64,000 bases of DNA. It comes from Phycisphaerae bacterium. GTDB taxonomy: Bacteria > Planctomycetota > Phycisphaerae > Phycisphaerales > Phycisphaeraceae. Made by a program: the position numbers and the translations under genes. Shown piece by piece: positions 1-10,220 of the stretch (the first letter of the stretch is position 1; each line of letters starts with the position of its first letter). The notes under the pieces were generated by a model. The model saw nothing but the letters and a program-made list of their open reading frames with translations. It was not told where the DNA came from and searched no databases. The DNA lies in the NCBI GenBank assembly GCA_030432595.1, contig JAUIGU010000002.1, positions 186,001 to 250,000 of the forward strand, given 5' to 3'.

Positions 1-181
1 ATGTGGTCACCGATCACGGCCGGCAGACGCAACGACTGCGCCGCTACGCCGGAAGAACAAACAACAACAACAAGGAAGATCGCCGCAAGTGCTCGCATCG
101 GTCGTGCCTTTCGATCGGGTTGCAGTGAAAAAAGTCAGGATCGGTGCCGCACCATCGCAGCGTCTGCCACACGCGGCGGGC
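1..181. other. window edge, no supported gene
   Basis: I see no convincing gene here. The open frames on both strands lack a ribosome binding site, a recognisable domain or the codon pattern of the neighbours. The stretch follows the 3' end of the PL7 lyase gene on the minus strand. Confidence 0.5.
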
Positions 182-964
182 TCAACGGTCGTAGTACTTC
201 AAGGAATCGAACCAAACCGTCGACGTGCCGGGGTCCTGGTTGTAAACACCGGCCTTGAAGTAGTTGTCCAGGCCATCCCAGTACGCCACGTCTTTGCTGA
301 TCAACGTGACGTCATCGATCTTCACTTTCATCGTGTTGTCTCTCACCTTGATCTCCGCCTTAAAGAATCCGGTCGGCCTGGGCCCCAGGTCGATCCAATC
401 GGCGTCGAGGTTGCTCAACGAGATCGGCCGGCCCGGGTCGGCGGGGGTGCGGATCGCCGCCCAGAGGTGGTCGTCCTGCCCCGCTCGCGAACGGCGCCAG
501 GTCAAGCGGATTAACGGTTTGTTGAGTCCGCCGGTCACGTCGTGGATCTGCATGAACGTGAATTGGTTCATGCTTGTGTCGGCGGGGTAATCAACCTTGA
601 CCCGCCCGATCATCTTCTGCCACGTCGGGCTGGACGTCTGCCAGTCGCCCGTCATCTGGCGAAGCTCGGAGCGGTTTGAGTCGCCCGACACCGTAAAGGT
701 CATGTGCGTTCCGGTCGGATCGAGGCTGAAGTATTGATTGGATTGTTCGTCGAATTCCCCGTGCGGGATCAAAGTCGAGCTGGTCGGAGCCTGCAGCTTG
801 GAGCCGTCGAGCACCGAGCGGAACTTCCGGAGGTTGTAGGGCGCGTCGGGGTTGGCCTGCGCATTCGTCAGCGGAACAGAGACACCGCACAGCAGCAACG
901 CACCGAACCAACCCATGATGTTCTTCTGCACACGCTTAGTCATGGAGCCTGAACGACCTTTCAT
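182..964 (-). CDS. PL7-family alginate lyase (alginate lyase 2 domain), secreted
   Basis: This enzyme should cleave alginate by beta-elimination outside the cytoplasm. The three PL7 signature strands are all visible: RSELR at about residues 98-102, QIH at 139-141 and YFKAGVYNQ at 235-243. These supply the substrate-binding Arg and the catalytic Gln, His and Tyr of the family. The N-terminus has a hydrophobic signal-peptide-like segment (about residues 17-36). I chose the ATG at 964 because GGAAGG lies seven bases upstream; a GTG at 1021 and an ATG at 943 are alternatives. The product of about 260 residues is a single catalytic domain with no anchor. It is the last gene of a minus-strand run of alginate genes, 60 bp behind the PL6 gene. 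The family call is firm; substrate preference (M or G blocks) cannot be read from the sequence. Confidence 0.9.
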   Translation of the reverse strand: MKGRSGSMTKRVQKNIMGWFGALLLCGVSVPLTNAQANPDAPYNLRKFRSVLDGSKLQAPTSSTLIPHGEFDEQSNQYFSLDPTGTHMTFTVSGDSNRSELRQMTGDWQTSSPTWQKMIGRVKVDYPADTSMNQFTFMQIHDVTGGLNKPLIRLTWRRSRAGQDDHLWAAIRTPADPGRPISLSNLDADWIDLGPRPTGFFKAEIKVRDNTMKVKIDDVTLISKDVAYWDGLDNYFKAGVYNQDPGTSTVWFDSLKYYDR

Positions 965-1024
965 GGCCAAACCTTCCGAATCGGGGAGAACGGGACGCCG
1001 CGCTACTCCGAACGCAGTCACGGA

Positions 1025-3274
1025 TCAACGGAACGCACGCCGACGCTGGAACAAACCTGAAAGTAAAACAGCGCCCAAGGCGGGCTCGGGCAACGTGTGG
1101 CCGCGGAAGTCGGGCACACTAGATGAGCCCCAGTTCTGCAAGACACCGTCGAGCTCCGCCTGATCGACCAACCCCTCGGGCAGGTCATTGATCCATCCGC
1201 CGGGCACGCCCCCGCCGCCAATGTCCAGCCCCCAGTTCTGCAGGACCAAATCAAGGTCGCCTTGCTCGACTTGGCCGTTGCCGTTGTAGTCGCCGGGCAG
1301 CGACACGACCAGAAACAGGGCGTCGAGCTGCGCGTCGGACAATGCGCCGTCCAAAGAAAACACAATCGCGTCAATGGAGGTGGACTGCTCCCGCATGCCC
1401 AGCCGCAACTCGAGGGGCATGTTCACGTTGGACGCGTTGATCTCGAAGGTGCTTCCGGTCTCCCAACGCCATGTGCCGTCCGAGGTCGTGCTGTCGTTGA
1501 TGTCGGGGTCCTGGTCGAACGCGTCGGCGCGATAGAAGCTGTCGCTGCTGCCGGAATACCCCGCGGTGCGGAAGTACGAGGTATAGGTCCCGACTTCGTC
1601 GAACTCCAGGTCGAAGGTCGCGATCGCATCGTGGTCCTGGGCCGGCAGATCGACGCGGTCGCCGTCGGGGGCCGAGATCACCTGGTTGCTCAGCGAGCCG
1701 GCGACGGTCTCGAGCGTCCACGTGTCGCCGTCGCCGTTGGGGTCGAGGCGGTTGGTGAACGAGTCGGCGTAGAGCGCAACGAATCCGGCGCCGCCGATCT
1801 GCCCCGGGCCCGGGCCCGGTCCGGTGCCCGGGTCGCCGGGGCCGGCGCTGAGGTCGAGCCAGCTTGCGCCGACGTCGTCGGCTTCGAGCGGCTTGCGCAC
1901 GATCGACGCGGCGGAGACTTCGTCCGCACCGACATCGAACAATCCGATGCGGGCCTGGCCGTCCATGTCCACACCGATCAGCCCGCTGTAGTCCCCGGAC
2001 CCGCCGTTGATCGCCGGGCTGCCGGCGGCCGGGCGGTACAGTCCGTCGGGGCCTTGCACGAGTTGCGGGTCGACCTGGTTGATGCCCGGACGAGGAGAAA
2101 TCCCCAGCGACCCGCCAAACGCAATATTGCCCTCCCACGTGAACCCTGAACCCTCGGCGCCTTCAAACGCTGGCGCCGCGTTGTAGATCAGGTTGTTCGC
2201 GATCGTGACGTCTTCGGGCAGCAGCGTCCGGCCCGAGCTCCCGAGGCCGTCGTCAAGCTTGATCGCCGCGTCGGAGATGTTCACGATCGTGTTGTGCGCG
2301 ATCACGGCATCTAAGACCTGGGCGTACTCGCTGAGTGCCCCGCCGTCCACGCCGGCGGTCAGGACGAGCCCCCCATTGGCCCGGCCATCCAGGTCCTGCA
2401 GGTAATTGTTCACGATGGTGTGGTTTTCACCAATGATGCGGACACCACCGGAGCCGCCAACGTTATCACCCAGAAAGAAGTTCCCCTCCACGTTGTTGTC
2501 GTTGCCGTGGCGAAGCGTCAGCGTGGCCGAGGTCCGACGGAAAGTGTTGTAGCGGAGCTGGTTCTGCCCGGACTTGACGGAGATGGCCTCGATCTCGCCG
2601 TTGACCTCTTCGAAGAGGTTGTTCTCGACCACCGTGAACGAGTCCGACAACGATTCGTTGGACGTGCCGATGCGGATGGTCTCGAATCCGTTGCCGTTCC
2701 CGACGGGCCGGCCGGCGAAGTAATTCGCGTCGATGCGGTGGTTGTCCGCCGCCGCCGAGTCGCGCCAGACCGTCACGGTCACGCCCGAGTGGGTCTGGTT
2801 GTCGAAGGTGTTGTGGTCGACGCGGTTGTTGCTGCCGTACATCGAGACCCAGAAGTAGCGGGTGTTGATGTCGGCTGGGTTGTAGTCGGTGATGGCGGAG
2901 TTGGTGAAGCGCGAGTTGGTCGCGTCGCCGTTGCTGCCGGTGAACCGCACGACGTGCCCGGACGACAGCGCGCCGCCGTCGAAGTGAAGCCCATCGACCG
3001 TGAGGTTGTCGCCCGAGATGTCCAGGCGGGAGCTGCCGTTGAGGATGACCTGCCCCGGGGTTTCGGCGCGCAGCGTCAGGTCGTCGCCGTTGAACCGGAT
3101 GTACTGGTTGGTCCACGTGCCGTTCTGCATGACCAGCACGTCGCCGGCGTTGGCGGTCTGCAGGGCGCTGGCGATGTCTGAGGCGGAAGAAACGGGGATG
3201 TCCACGGCGTGGACACGGGCGGGGTAAGCCACACCGGCGGCGAGTGAACACAGAGAAAGGAGGGCGTACTTCAT
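1025..3274 (-). CDS. PL6-family alginate lyase with Ca-loop module and PEP-CTERM anchor
   Basis: This is a large (749 aa) secreted right-handed beta-helix lyase of the chondroitinase B/PL6 family, which cleaves alginate or MG-rich polymannuronate. The catalytic pair is visible as Lys234 (EAISVKSGQN) and Arg255 (LTLRHGN), with the 21-residue spacing known from PL6 enzymes. A signal peptide covers residues 1-23. After the helix come a carbohydrate-binding-like region (about 500-650), a two-loop module with DYNGNGQVEQGDLDLVLQNW and a second ELDGVLQNWG, and a C-terminal PEP-CTERM-like tail (LPEPALGAVLLSGL, then RRR). The ATG at 3274 is preferred because GAGG lies six bases upstream; a TTG at 3286 is also open. 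The tail implies sorting by an exosortase, which is not encoded in this window. Confidence 0.9.
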   Translation of the reverse strand: MKYALLSLCSLAAGVAYPARVHAVDIPVSSASDIASALQTANAGDVLVMQNGTWTNQYIRFNGDDLTLRAETPGQVILNGSSRLDISGDNLTVDGLHFDGGALSSGHVVRFTGSNGDATNSRFTNSAITDYNPADINTRYFWVSMYGSNNRVDHNTFDNQTHSGVTVTVWRDSAAADNHRIDANYFAGRPVGNGNGFETIRIGTSNESLSDSFTVVENNLFEEVNGEIEAISVKSGQNQLRYNTFRRTSATLTLRHGNDNNVEGNFFLGDNVGGSGGVRIIGENHTIVNNYLQDLDGRANGGLVLTAGVDGGALSEYAQVLDAVIAHNTIVNISDAAIKLDDGLGSSGRTLLPEDVTIANNLIYNAAPAFEGAEGSGFTWEGNIAFGGSLGISPRPGINQVDPQLVQGPDGLYRPAAGSPAINGGSGDYSGLIGVDMDGQARIGLFDVGADEVSAASIVRKPLEADDVGASWLDLSAGPGDPGTGPGPGPGQIGGAGFVALYADSFTNRLDPNGDGDTWTLETVAGSLSNQVISAPDGDRVDLPAQDHDAIATFDLEFDEVGTYTSYFRTAGYSGSSDSFYRADAFDQDPDINDSTTSDGTWRWETGSTFEINASNVNMPLELRLGMREQSTSIDAIVFSLDGALSDAQLDALFLVVSLPGDYNGNGQVEQGDLDLVLQNWGLDIGGGGVPGGWINDLPEGLVDQAELDGVLQNWGSSSVPDFRGHTLPEPALGAVLLSGLFQRRRAFR

Positions 3275-3312
3275 TTCGATCCTCAACCCGGTCGGGTGAA
3301 CAATCCCGAAAA

Positions 3313-5796
3313 CTAATGGCGGACCCCGGCCAGCGAGAATCCGGTGATCAGGAACAGAACCCCTGCGGTCGGCTCGGGGAGGTTGATGCCTTCGAGTTCC
3401 GCGATGTCGCCTGTGTAGTTGCGCCGCAGCAGCATCGCGTCGGCGAAGTCCACGTCGCCGTCGCCGTCCAGGTCGCCGTCCGCCCAGCCGAAATCGCCCG
3501 GTGCCCCCGCCACGCCCGCGTAGTTCTGCGCCAGGGCCATCGCGTCCGACAGATCAACGTCGCCGTCCAGGTCCAGATCACCGTAGTCGGTGCCCGCCAC
3601 CACGCGCAACCACGCGTCGATGTCGTCCGCGTTGACTTGTCCGTCGGCGATCAGGTTCATGGCGTCGCCGGGCTGCGCCGTGTCGCCCAGCGCGTCGAAC
3701 AACAGATCCACGTCCCTCGCGTCGAGTGTTCCGGAGCCGTCGTAATCGCCCAGCACGCCCGGCGTCGCGACCAGGTCGAGACGCGCCCAATCGACCGCGG
3801 CCGTGTCCCCGATCATCGCGTTGAGCCGGCCGTCGCGCAGGTCGGCGAGCGACACGCCGAGCAACTGAACCACAATGATTTCGCTGCCGGTCGAAGTGAT
3901 GGGCTGGGGGTAGCCGAGCACGGCAAGCGACCGCGTGTCTTCGATGCGTTCGAGCGCGAGGAGTTTGGAGGACATCCCGCCGCCGGTGTCGCGCAGCGCG
4001 AGCGTCAGCGTCGCCGCGGCGATGTACTCGCCGGGATCGACCTGGAAATCGAACGTGAACGGCACGAACCCCGTGACGCCCGTGTCGTCGAACCCGCCCA
4101 ACCCGCGGCCGAAGAGCCCCGCGAAATCTGCGACATCCTGTGCCCAGCCGGCGTCCACCGGCGCGGCGTCGCGAGAACCCGCGCCGTCCACAAAGAACTC
4201 GTCGTAGTCGCCCAGGTGGTACTCACGGAACGAGGCATCGGCGAACCGCTCGCGGTCGGCCAACTGGGCGTAGTAGAGGCTGCGCGTGTCCACGTTCGCG
4301 CCGTGCTGGTCGTAGATGCCCGGGTCATGCGGGTCGAATTGCGTGTTGTTGATGATGCCGCCCACCGAGCCGATGAGCCAGTTCTGCGCCGTCGGCGGGT
4401 TCTGAACGGTGAAGCCCTGAGCGGTCGAGTTCCACACGACCATGTTGCCGCCGGTCCAGCCGTGCCCGGTGCCGGCGTTTCCGCGGTTGCGGATGTTCAG
4501 TTCATCCCCGCCGACGGTCACGTTGTCATACAACGCCCCCGTGCTCCAACGCTGGTGCGGCCCGGTGTCGGCGTGAGAGTTCACGGACGTCACATCGACA
4601 AACACGTTGGGCCCGGTGTTCGGCGAGTTCTGAACGAAGTCGTGCCGGCCCTCGGTCGAGAGCAAGTTGCGGAACAGCGAGAGCTGGCTGTTGTTTTGAA
4701 ACGCGTAACGCCGTCCGCCGGTGATGATCGAAATCGGATCGAGGTTCGTTGAGTCTTCGACCGTGATATTCTTGGCCCGCGTGTCCGCCTCGACCAGCGA
4801 GTACCAGAAGTGCTCTGCCGTGACATCCCGCACGAAGCCGTCCTCGATCCGGTTCATGTAGATCAGGCTGCGGGCGTGGTTTTCGTCGGTGTTGTTGCCG
4901 GCCTGGTAGTCCGAGACGCCGCGAAGGTTCTCGACGCCGACGTGGTTGATCCGGCCGGACCAGTTGTATTTGTAGAGCGTGCCACCGCCGTACTGCGCGT
5001 CGAGCGACTGCGTGATCGGGGCGTTGAGAAACACGCGGTCGCCTTCGACGCGTGTCACCACGCGGTCGTGCTGCCGATCGAAGTTGCCCTCCGCCCACTG
5101 CACCACCGTGCCGCCGTCGCTCCGCGGCGGGATCTGGTCCATGCCCAGTTCTTCGATCCAGGCCTGCGTACTGGGGCGGTACACGTTCACGCGGTCGCCG
5201 ACGTTGAAGCTGCCCGCGTCGGCCACCCGGAAGCTGGTTGCCCCGACGGGCACATACTTGTCGAGCACCGCCTTCTCGCTGCCGGAGACCTTCGACCACG
5301 AGCCCGAGCCTTCGATCTGGATCACGTCGCGCTGCGACGTACCGGTCGCGCGAATCACCGTGCCGGCCCCGGCGTCCTGGCCCGAGCCGCGCAGGACAAT
5401 CCCGCTGCTGTTGATGGTGACAAAGGTGCCGACTTGAAACTCGCCCGCCCCCAGCTGCACCGCCCCGCGGAACCCGTTGGTGCCGATGGGCATCGCCGCG
5501 ACCTGGTTGATCGCCGCCTGGATCGCAGCCGTGTCGTCGCCCGCCCCCGGTTGCACGGTCACCACCGTCGCCACGTCCGGGACGGCCTGCCCGAACCCGT
5601 AACCCACCATCGAGAAGTCCACGATGCGGTCGCCGTTGGGCTGCGCGTGGTACATCAGCTGACCGTCGGCACCGGGGTAGACCCACGTGCTCTCGGCGGC
5701 GTGCGACGCCCCGGCCATCGCGACGATCCACCCCGCCGCGAGACCCAAATAAGACGAACGACGAAACATCGGTTTGGCTCGGTCTTTCTTCTCCAT
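3313..5796 (-). CDS. secreted beta-helix lyase-like protein with dockerin-type loops
   Basis: The protein of about 827 aa has a signal peptide (ending near HAA, residue 33) and a long right-handed beta-helix. It opens with a pectate-lyase-3-like segment (GDDTAAIQAAINQVAA, then LGAGEFQVGT). Near the C-terminus are several Ca-loop repeats of dockerin type (GDYDGSGTLDARDVD, GDLDLDGDVDLSDAM, GDLDGDGDVDFADAM) and a short LPEPTAGVLFLITG tail resembling PEP-CTERM. It probably binds or cleaves a polyuronide, judging from the fold and from its place between the SSS transporter and the PL6 lyase. I could not assign a numbered lyase family, and no catalytic residue is certain. The ATG at 5796 gives the best signal peptide context; 5829 and 5769 are also possible, and none has a strong Shine-Dalgarno. 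Confidence 0.75.
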   Translation of the reverse strand: MEKKDRAKPMFRRSSYLGLAAGWIVAMAGASHAAESTWVYPGADGQLMYHAQPNGDRIVDFSMVGYGFGQAVPDVATVVTVQPGAGDDTAAIQAAINQVAAMPIGTNGFRGAVQLGAGEFQVGTFVTINSSGIVLRGSGQDAGAGTVIRATGTSQRDVIQIEGSGSWSKVSGSEKAVLDKYVPVGATSFRVADAGSFNVGDRVNVYRPSTQAWIEELGMDQIPPRSDGGTVVQWAEGNFDRQHDRVVTRVEGDRVFLNAPITQSLDAQYGGGTLYKYNWSGRINHVGVENLRGVSDYQAGNNTDENHARSLIYMNRIEDGFVRDVTAEHFWYSLVEADTRAKNITVEDSTNLDPISIITGGRRYAFQNNSQLSLFRNLLSTEGRHDFVQNSPNTGPNVFVDVTSVNSHADTGPHQRWSTGALYDNVTVGGDELNIRNRGNAGTGHGWTGGNMVVWNSTAQGFTVQNPPTAQNWLIGSVGGIINNTQFDPHDPGIYDQHGANVDTRSLYYAQLADRERFADASFREYHLGDYDEFFVDGAGSRDAAPVDAGWAQDVADFAGLFGRGLGGFDDTGVTGFVPFTFDFQVDPGEYIAAATLTLALRDTGGGMSSKLLALERIEDTRSLAVLGYPQPITSTGSEIIVVQLLGVSLADLRDGRLNAMIGDTAAVDWARLDLVATPGVLGDYDGSGTLDARDVDLLFDALGDTAQPGDAMNLIADGQVNADDIDAWLRVVAGTDYGDLDLDGDVDLSDAMALAQNYAGVAGAPGDFGWADGDLDGDGDVDFADAMLLRRNYTGDIAELEGINLPEPTAGVLFLITGFSLAGVRH

Positions 5797-5837
5797 GTTC
5801 TCATCGCCGGGCGAGGCCCGACGCGCCATAAATAGGT

Positions 5838-7679
5838 TTACGCCACGGGCGGCTCGACGACCACCGAATCTGCCGGCGGCGTTTCTTCTGAATCTTCCTT
5901 CACGCGCCCCGCCCACCACAGGCCCAGCCCGGCGAGCACCACGAACCCGCCGACGAACAACACCTCAAACCGCTGCGCGAACCGCTCCTGCGGGATCAGC
6001 GTCAACAGGCAGACTCCCGCCCCGACCAGCGCGGCAAAGAAGCCCATGATCCGCAGTTGTGACACGTCGTTGCCCGGGCCGACCTCCGCGGCAAAGTCGA
6101 CGGGCCGGTGCATGATCTCGAAGAAATCGTCCACCTTCTTCGCGTACGCCACGGACACCGTGTTCCAGAACGGCATCGTCAGCAGGAACACCCCCGCCCC
6201 CACACCGACAATCCAGAACACCTTCTGCTGATAATTGAACGGCTCCAATGCGATCCGGTCCTGGCCCGCCAGAAACGCCACGACGCTAGGGATCATCGCG
6301 CCGATCAGCGCGGCGATGGCCGCCCAGCTCGGCACCCGACGGATGAAGAGCGCCAGCAGCATCGGAACCGCCATCGGCAACGCCAGCAACGCGCCCACGT
6401 CGAGCATGTTCTCGAACACACCCTTGCCGCCGGTCTGCGCGAAATACAACGCCATCGTGATGATCACGCACCCGAACAGGAAGGAGAACGCCTGCCCCCA
6501 GCGGTACTGCGCCCGCTCCCCGGGCACGTCGCGTCCGGCGACCCGGCAGAAGATCGGCAGCACGTCCCGCACGAAGATCGCCGAGTTGCGGTTCAGCCCC
6601 GAGTCCATGCTGCTCATCGTCGCCGCGAACATCGCCACCGCCATCAAACCCGTCATGCCCGCCGGCAGCAGCATCATGCTGATGAACGCGTACGACGCCT
6701 CGGCCGGCTTCTCCACGCCCGCCTCGGCCATCGCCATCACCTCCGGCGCGTACAGCACCCGCGCGACCATCGGCGGAATGAACCACACCAGCGTCCCCAG
6801 CAGCATCATCGCGCAACCGACCCACGCCGCCTTCCGCGCCGCCGCGCCGTCCTTCACCGCAAAGAACCGCGGCGCCGCGTTGATCCCCATCATGTTGAAC
6901 GACTTGTAGACGATTGTCGCCACCGCGAACCAGAGCGTGTACTTGTTCTCCTTGAACACGCCCGGCTCGTTGATGAACCGGAAATCTCGGGTCAGGCCCT
7001 GCGCCTCCACCTGTTCCACCAGGCCGCCGAACCCGCCCACCGCGCGCAGCGAGACGTAGGCCACCAGCACCGTCAGGGGCATCAGGATCAAGAACTGAAG
7101 GAAGTCCGTCGCCATCACCGCCCAACTCCCGCCGAACACGGAATACAGCAGCACCACGATCCCGACGCAGACGATGACCGCCTGGAGCTCGGTCTCGATC
7201 GGGATCGACGCCCGGCCCAGCAGCTCGACGACGCCATCGAAATCAAACACCGCCGAGGCGAAGATCGCCAGGCCGTACAGCCACAGCGCCGCGTAGCACA
7301 CACCCAGTACCATCGTGACCCAGGCGTAGAACTGCTGAGTCGCCGGGTTGAAGCGCCGCCGGATGACCTCCGGGGCCGTGATCGCGCGGAGCTGGCGAAA
7401 CCACGGCGCCAGCCAGATCGCGGTGACGGCGAAGCCCAGCGCGTTGCCCAGGAAGATGATCGTCACGCCCAGGCCCGACTCGAACGCCGCCCCGGCCATC
7501 GCCGTGAACGTCACCGCGCTGAACGACGACATGAACGCGCTCGCGCCCACCAGCCACCACGTACCCTTGCAGCCGTTGCGGAAGTAGTCCGACACGTCCT
7601 TGTTGAACGCCCGGAACGTGAACCCGATCGCGACAAGCACGAGCAGGTAAGCGGCGATCACGGCGTATTCAATGTTCAT
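5838..7679 (-). CDS. sodium:solute symporter (SSS family), probable uronate or oligosaccharide importer
   Basis: This 613-residue membrane protein has about 13 hydrophobic helices and starts inside the first one (MNIEYAVIAAYLLVLVAIGF). The SSS-family pattern is clear: SAFMSSFSAVTFTAMAGAAF near residue 60, GGSWAVMATDFLQF near 170 and MDSGLNRNSAIFVRDV near 360. These transporters use the Na+ gradient to import sugars or organic acids. Directly downstream on the same strand lie three polyuronide lyase genes, and SSS proteins serve as alginate-oligomer or DEH importers in marine bacteria, so that role is likely here but is inferred. The longer open frame to 7781 adds an unlikely N-terminal extension, so I use the ATG at 7679. 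No clear ribosome binding site is visible. Confidence 0.88.
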   Translation of the reverse strand: MNIEYAVIAAYLLVLVAIGFTFRAFNKDVSDYFRNGCKGTWWLVGASAFMSSFSAVTFTAMAGAAFESGLGVTIIFLGNALGFAVTAIWLAPWFRQLRAITAPEVIRRRFNPATQQFYAWVTMVLGVCYAALWLYGLAIFASAVFDFDGVVELLGRASIPIETELQAVIVCVGIVVLLYSVFGGSWAVMATDFLQFLILMPLTVLVAYVSLRAVGGFGGLVEQVEAQGLTRDFRFINEPGVFKENKYTLWFAVATIVYKSFNMMGINAAPRFFAVKDGAAARKAAWVGCAMMLLGTLVWFIPPMVARVLYAPEVMAMAEAGVEKPAEASYAFISMMLLPAGMTGLMAVAMFAATMSSMDSGLNRNSAIFVRDVLPIFCRVAGRDVPGERAQYRWGQAFSFLFGCVIITMALYFAQTGGKGVFENMLDVGALLALPMAVPMLLALFIRRVPSWAAIAALIGAMIPSVVAFLAGQDRIALEPFNYQQKVFWIVGVGAGVFLLTMPFWNTVSVAYAKKVDDFFEIMHRPVDFAAEVGPGNDVSQLRIMGFFAALVGAGVCLLTLIPQERFAQRFEVLFVGGFVVLAGLGLWWAGRVKEDSEETPPADSVVVEPPVA

Positions 7680-7856
7680 GACACGTATCGACCACGGACA
7701 AAACCTCAACCGACGTGACGCAGACGGCCGGTCCCCCCACAAGCAACCCCCGGCAAGACCACCAACCGGCCGCCTTGCCACAACCGGGACGTGCGAGAAA
7801 CTGCTGCGTGCTGCGACCGCCTATTTCGGTGCGCGTCGAGTCGGTCGTTGAGGACC

Positions 7857-8735
7857 TTATTCAAATGCAATGTCGAACTGCAGATTCCGAGTGCCGTTGG
7901 GGTCGCGGGCCACAACAGCCGCCTCGGGTTTCTCGAGCGAGGTGACGTGCCCGTCCATAAACAAATAGTTGGCGCGTCCTTCGGCGGTGGCGTTGCCGCC
8001 ATTTTGAAACTTCGTGTCGTCCAGACCGCTGTGTCGGTCGGGTTCGCCGGATTCCCAGCGGTACTGCTCCCTCAATTCACCGGTCTCTCGCGTCGGCTCA
8101 AAGTATACGTAGGTGTTCTGGCTGACCGTGCTGGGCCGCACTTTCAGGTGTTGTTGAAAGCTCGCTCCGCTGATCATCGTGCCCGTCGCGTTTCGAATCG
8201 TGTCCTGAAGCAGCCAACCGGTCAGAGGCCGGTTCTGACCGAAGTCGCCGTATCCTTGCTCTGATGTCGATGAGATCGGGAAATACTCCTCGGCACCGTT
8301 TTCGACCAGGAACAGGTTGTAGCCGTAACCGGTTTTTGTCGTGTTGAGGTTTCCGCTCGGCTGTTCGGCTCGAGAAAAATCGAACTCCGGGCAGTGGAAT
8401 TCTTCGCGGATGAACCTGCTTCGATCGTTGGTCTCTTCGTACTCCGCCTTGTCGCGGATCATGACGTCGACCAACTCCTGGAACCAGAGGATCTCTCGTT
8501 CAAACGCCCCGTTGTTGTCTACTTCGGCGTAGGAATACGGGACGATCCGCCCGCCGTTGTCCGCACTCCAGACCTCGTTTGCAACACCAAGTTGCTTGAG
8601 GTTGCTCTTGCACGCGACGTCGCGGGCGGTCGCTCGGGCGGCCCCCAGCGCCGGCAAGAGGATGCCGATCAGCAACGCGATGATCGAGATCACGACCAGC
8701 AGTTCGATGAGGGTAAAGGCGTGGCGATGACGCAT
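7857..8735 (-). CDS. prepilin-type N-terminal cleavage/methylation protein (DUF1559-like)
   Basis: The product (292 aa) begins with a short basic leader and the type IV prepilin signature [18 protein letters not shown], with cleavage expected before Phe and the conserved Glu5 present. The body ends with NYLFMDGHV, the DG-containing motif common in planctomycete DUF1559 proteins. It is likely processed by a prepilin peptidase and inserted into an envelope pseudopilus or the inner membrane; its task in polysaccharide use is unknown. The start at 8735 is well supported by AGGAG eight bases upstream; the open frame to 8900 adds an unlikely extension. It lies between the transporter and two PEP-CTERM genes. 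Confidence 0.85.
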   Translation of the reverse strand: MRHRHAFTLIELLVVISIIALLIGILLPALGAARATARDVACKSNLKQLGVANEVWSADNGGRIVPYSYAEVDNNGAFEREILWFQELVDVMIRDKAEYEETNDRSRFIREEFHCPEFDFSRAEQPSGNLNTTKTGYGYNLFLVENGAEEYFPISSTSEQGYGDFGQNRPLTGWLLQDTIRNATGTMISGASFQQHLKVRPSTVSQNTYVYFEPTRETGELREQYRWESGEPDRHSGLDDTKFQNGGNATAEGRANYLFMDGHVTSLEKPEAAVVARDPNGTRNLQFDIAFE

Positions 8736-8853
8736 GGTCAGCTCCTGGGGACCGGGGGGATTGGGATTGAAGATTCGGATCGGGTGGAGCCTACGTGGCT
8801 CGGTGCAAAGCCCCGGCGCGGCCGCTGGGCCGCGAGGGACAGGAGGAATTGCT

Positions 8854-10035
8854 TCAAGCGCGGCGGCGACGGGCCAACAGCCCAGCCGCGGCCAACACAC
8901 CCAGCACGGCCGGCTCGGGCACCGCGCTGCCGGAGAAGTCCGGGACGCTCGTGCTGCCCCAGTTCAGCAGCACGCCGTCCAGCTCGTTCTGATCGACGAG
9001 CCCGTCGAACGCGCCACCGCCGGGGAAGTTGATCCAGCCGGTAACGTCCGAGACGTCGGTGTCGCCCCAGTTGGAGAGGACGAAGTCCAGGTCGGTCTGC
9101 TCAACCTGCCCGCCGTTGTCGTAGTCGCCCTCGATCGAGGTGGCACCGCCGATGAACTCGACCTTGATGTTGTCGAGAACGTAGTCGAAGTCGACGGTGT
9201 TTCTGAAGACCATGTAATGGTAAGTCGGATCGAACGTCGCCAAGTCAGGATCGGTCAGCGGGTCGTCGCCCATGATGGTGGCGGAACCATCGGCATCCGT
9301 GACGGTGTAAGTCGCGGTCAGCATCGTCTCGCCTTCGACATCCATCAGACCCCACTCGGAGACAAAGCTGTGTTTGTTGGTGGTGCTGATGTCCAAGCCC
9401 ATCACGTCTTCATCAGGCGCGGTCGAGAACGGGGCCGCGACGGTTTCGCCACCCCCCGACAAGATGCTGGTATCGCCCGCGTTTTCCGTCCGCTGGCGTG
9501 CGCCGTCGGCTGAGCGGAGCACGACGACCGCATCGGTACCGACGAGGACGCGCGAATGCAAACCAAAATCGGGCGCGATCGGCCCGTCCGGCAGATCGAA
9601 ATCGCCGGACGCGCTACCGAAGGTCTGACCGCCAAAGTCCTGCCCCAACGAACCGTCGGCGTCGGCGTACACGCCCAGTCGCAGCGCGGCCGTGGCCGTG
9701 GTCGGCAAAGAGTTGGCGTCAAGACGCATATCAAAGCTGTAGCGGATCGACGTGCCTTCCGTCAGCGTCACCGGCTGGGAAAAGGGGATGTACCACTCCG
9801 CACCGCCGCCCGCCGACTCGACGAACAACGCGTTGCCGCCGCCGAGTTCCGTGTCGTCGGCGACAGTGAAGCGCGGTTTAAAGCCGTCTTCCGGGTTGGA
9901 GAAGGCGTCCCCGCCGAACACGTTGCCGGTCAAACCGTCGGTGAAGTCCAGATCAATCAGGGTCGTCTGGCCCGCCGCGGGCAACGCGGCGAGGAGCCCG
10001 GCCGTCAGCGAAAGAGTCGAGAGCGTGCGAATCAT
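8854..10035 (-). CDS. PEP-CTERM protein with two-loop NWG module
   Basis: This 393-residue exported protein has a signal peptide (residues 1-21), a beta-rich domain of roughly 250 residues that resembles a lectin or carbohydrate-binding fold, and a conserved module with [20 protein letters not shown] and a second loop [19 protein letters not shown]. It ends in a PEP-CTERM anchor ([20 protein letters not shown]). No catalytic motif is recognisable, so it is probably a surface-attached polysaccharide-binding or structural protein. The ATG at 10035 has GGAGG about nine bases upstream. Its C-terminal 75 codons are nearly the same, at DNA level too, as those of the gene ending at 18567. Confidence 0.8.
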   Translation of the reverse strand: MIRTLSTLSLTAGLLAALPAAGQTTLIDLDFTDGLTGNVFGGDAFSNPEDGFKPRFTVADDTELGGGNALFVESAGGGAEWYIPFSQPVTLTEGTSIRYSFDMRLDANSLPTTATAALRLGVYADADGSLGQDFGGQTFGSASGDFDLPDGPIAPDFGLHSRVLVGTDAVVVLRSADGARQRTENAGDTSILSGGGETVAAPFSTAPDEDVMGLDISTTNKHSFVSEWGLMDVEGETMLTATYTVTDADGSATIMGDDPLTDPDLATFDPTYHYMVFRNTVDFDYVLDNIKVEFIGGATSIEGDYDNGGQVEQTDLDFVLSNWGDTDVSDVTGWINFPGGGAFDGLVDQNELDGVLLNWGSTSVPDFSGSAVPEPAVLGVLAAAGLLARRRRA

Positions 10036-10220
10036 GAGAAAGTCCTCCAGGTAAGAATCAAACACAAGGGGAAGTCAGATCAATGAAACACGAATGCGGT
10101 GGATAACGGAAGCAGTCGCTCGATCGCCCCCACGCAAACGGAAACGGCGACATCTTTAAACAGCCCAGCGAACGGGAAGCGCGGGCCCGGCGGTGGGCCG
10201 GGGCCGCGGCGGGGGTTGCG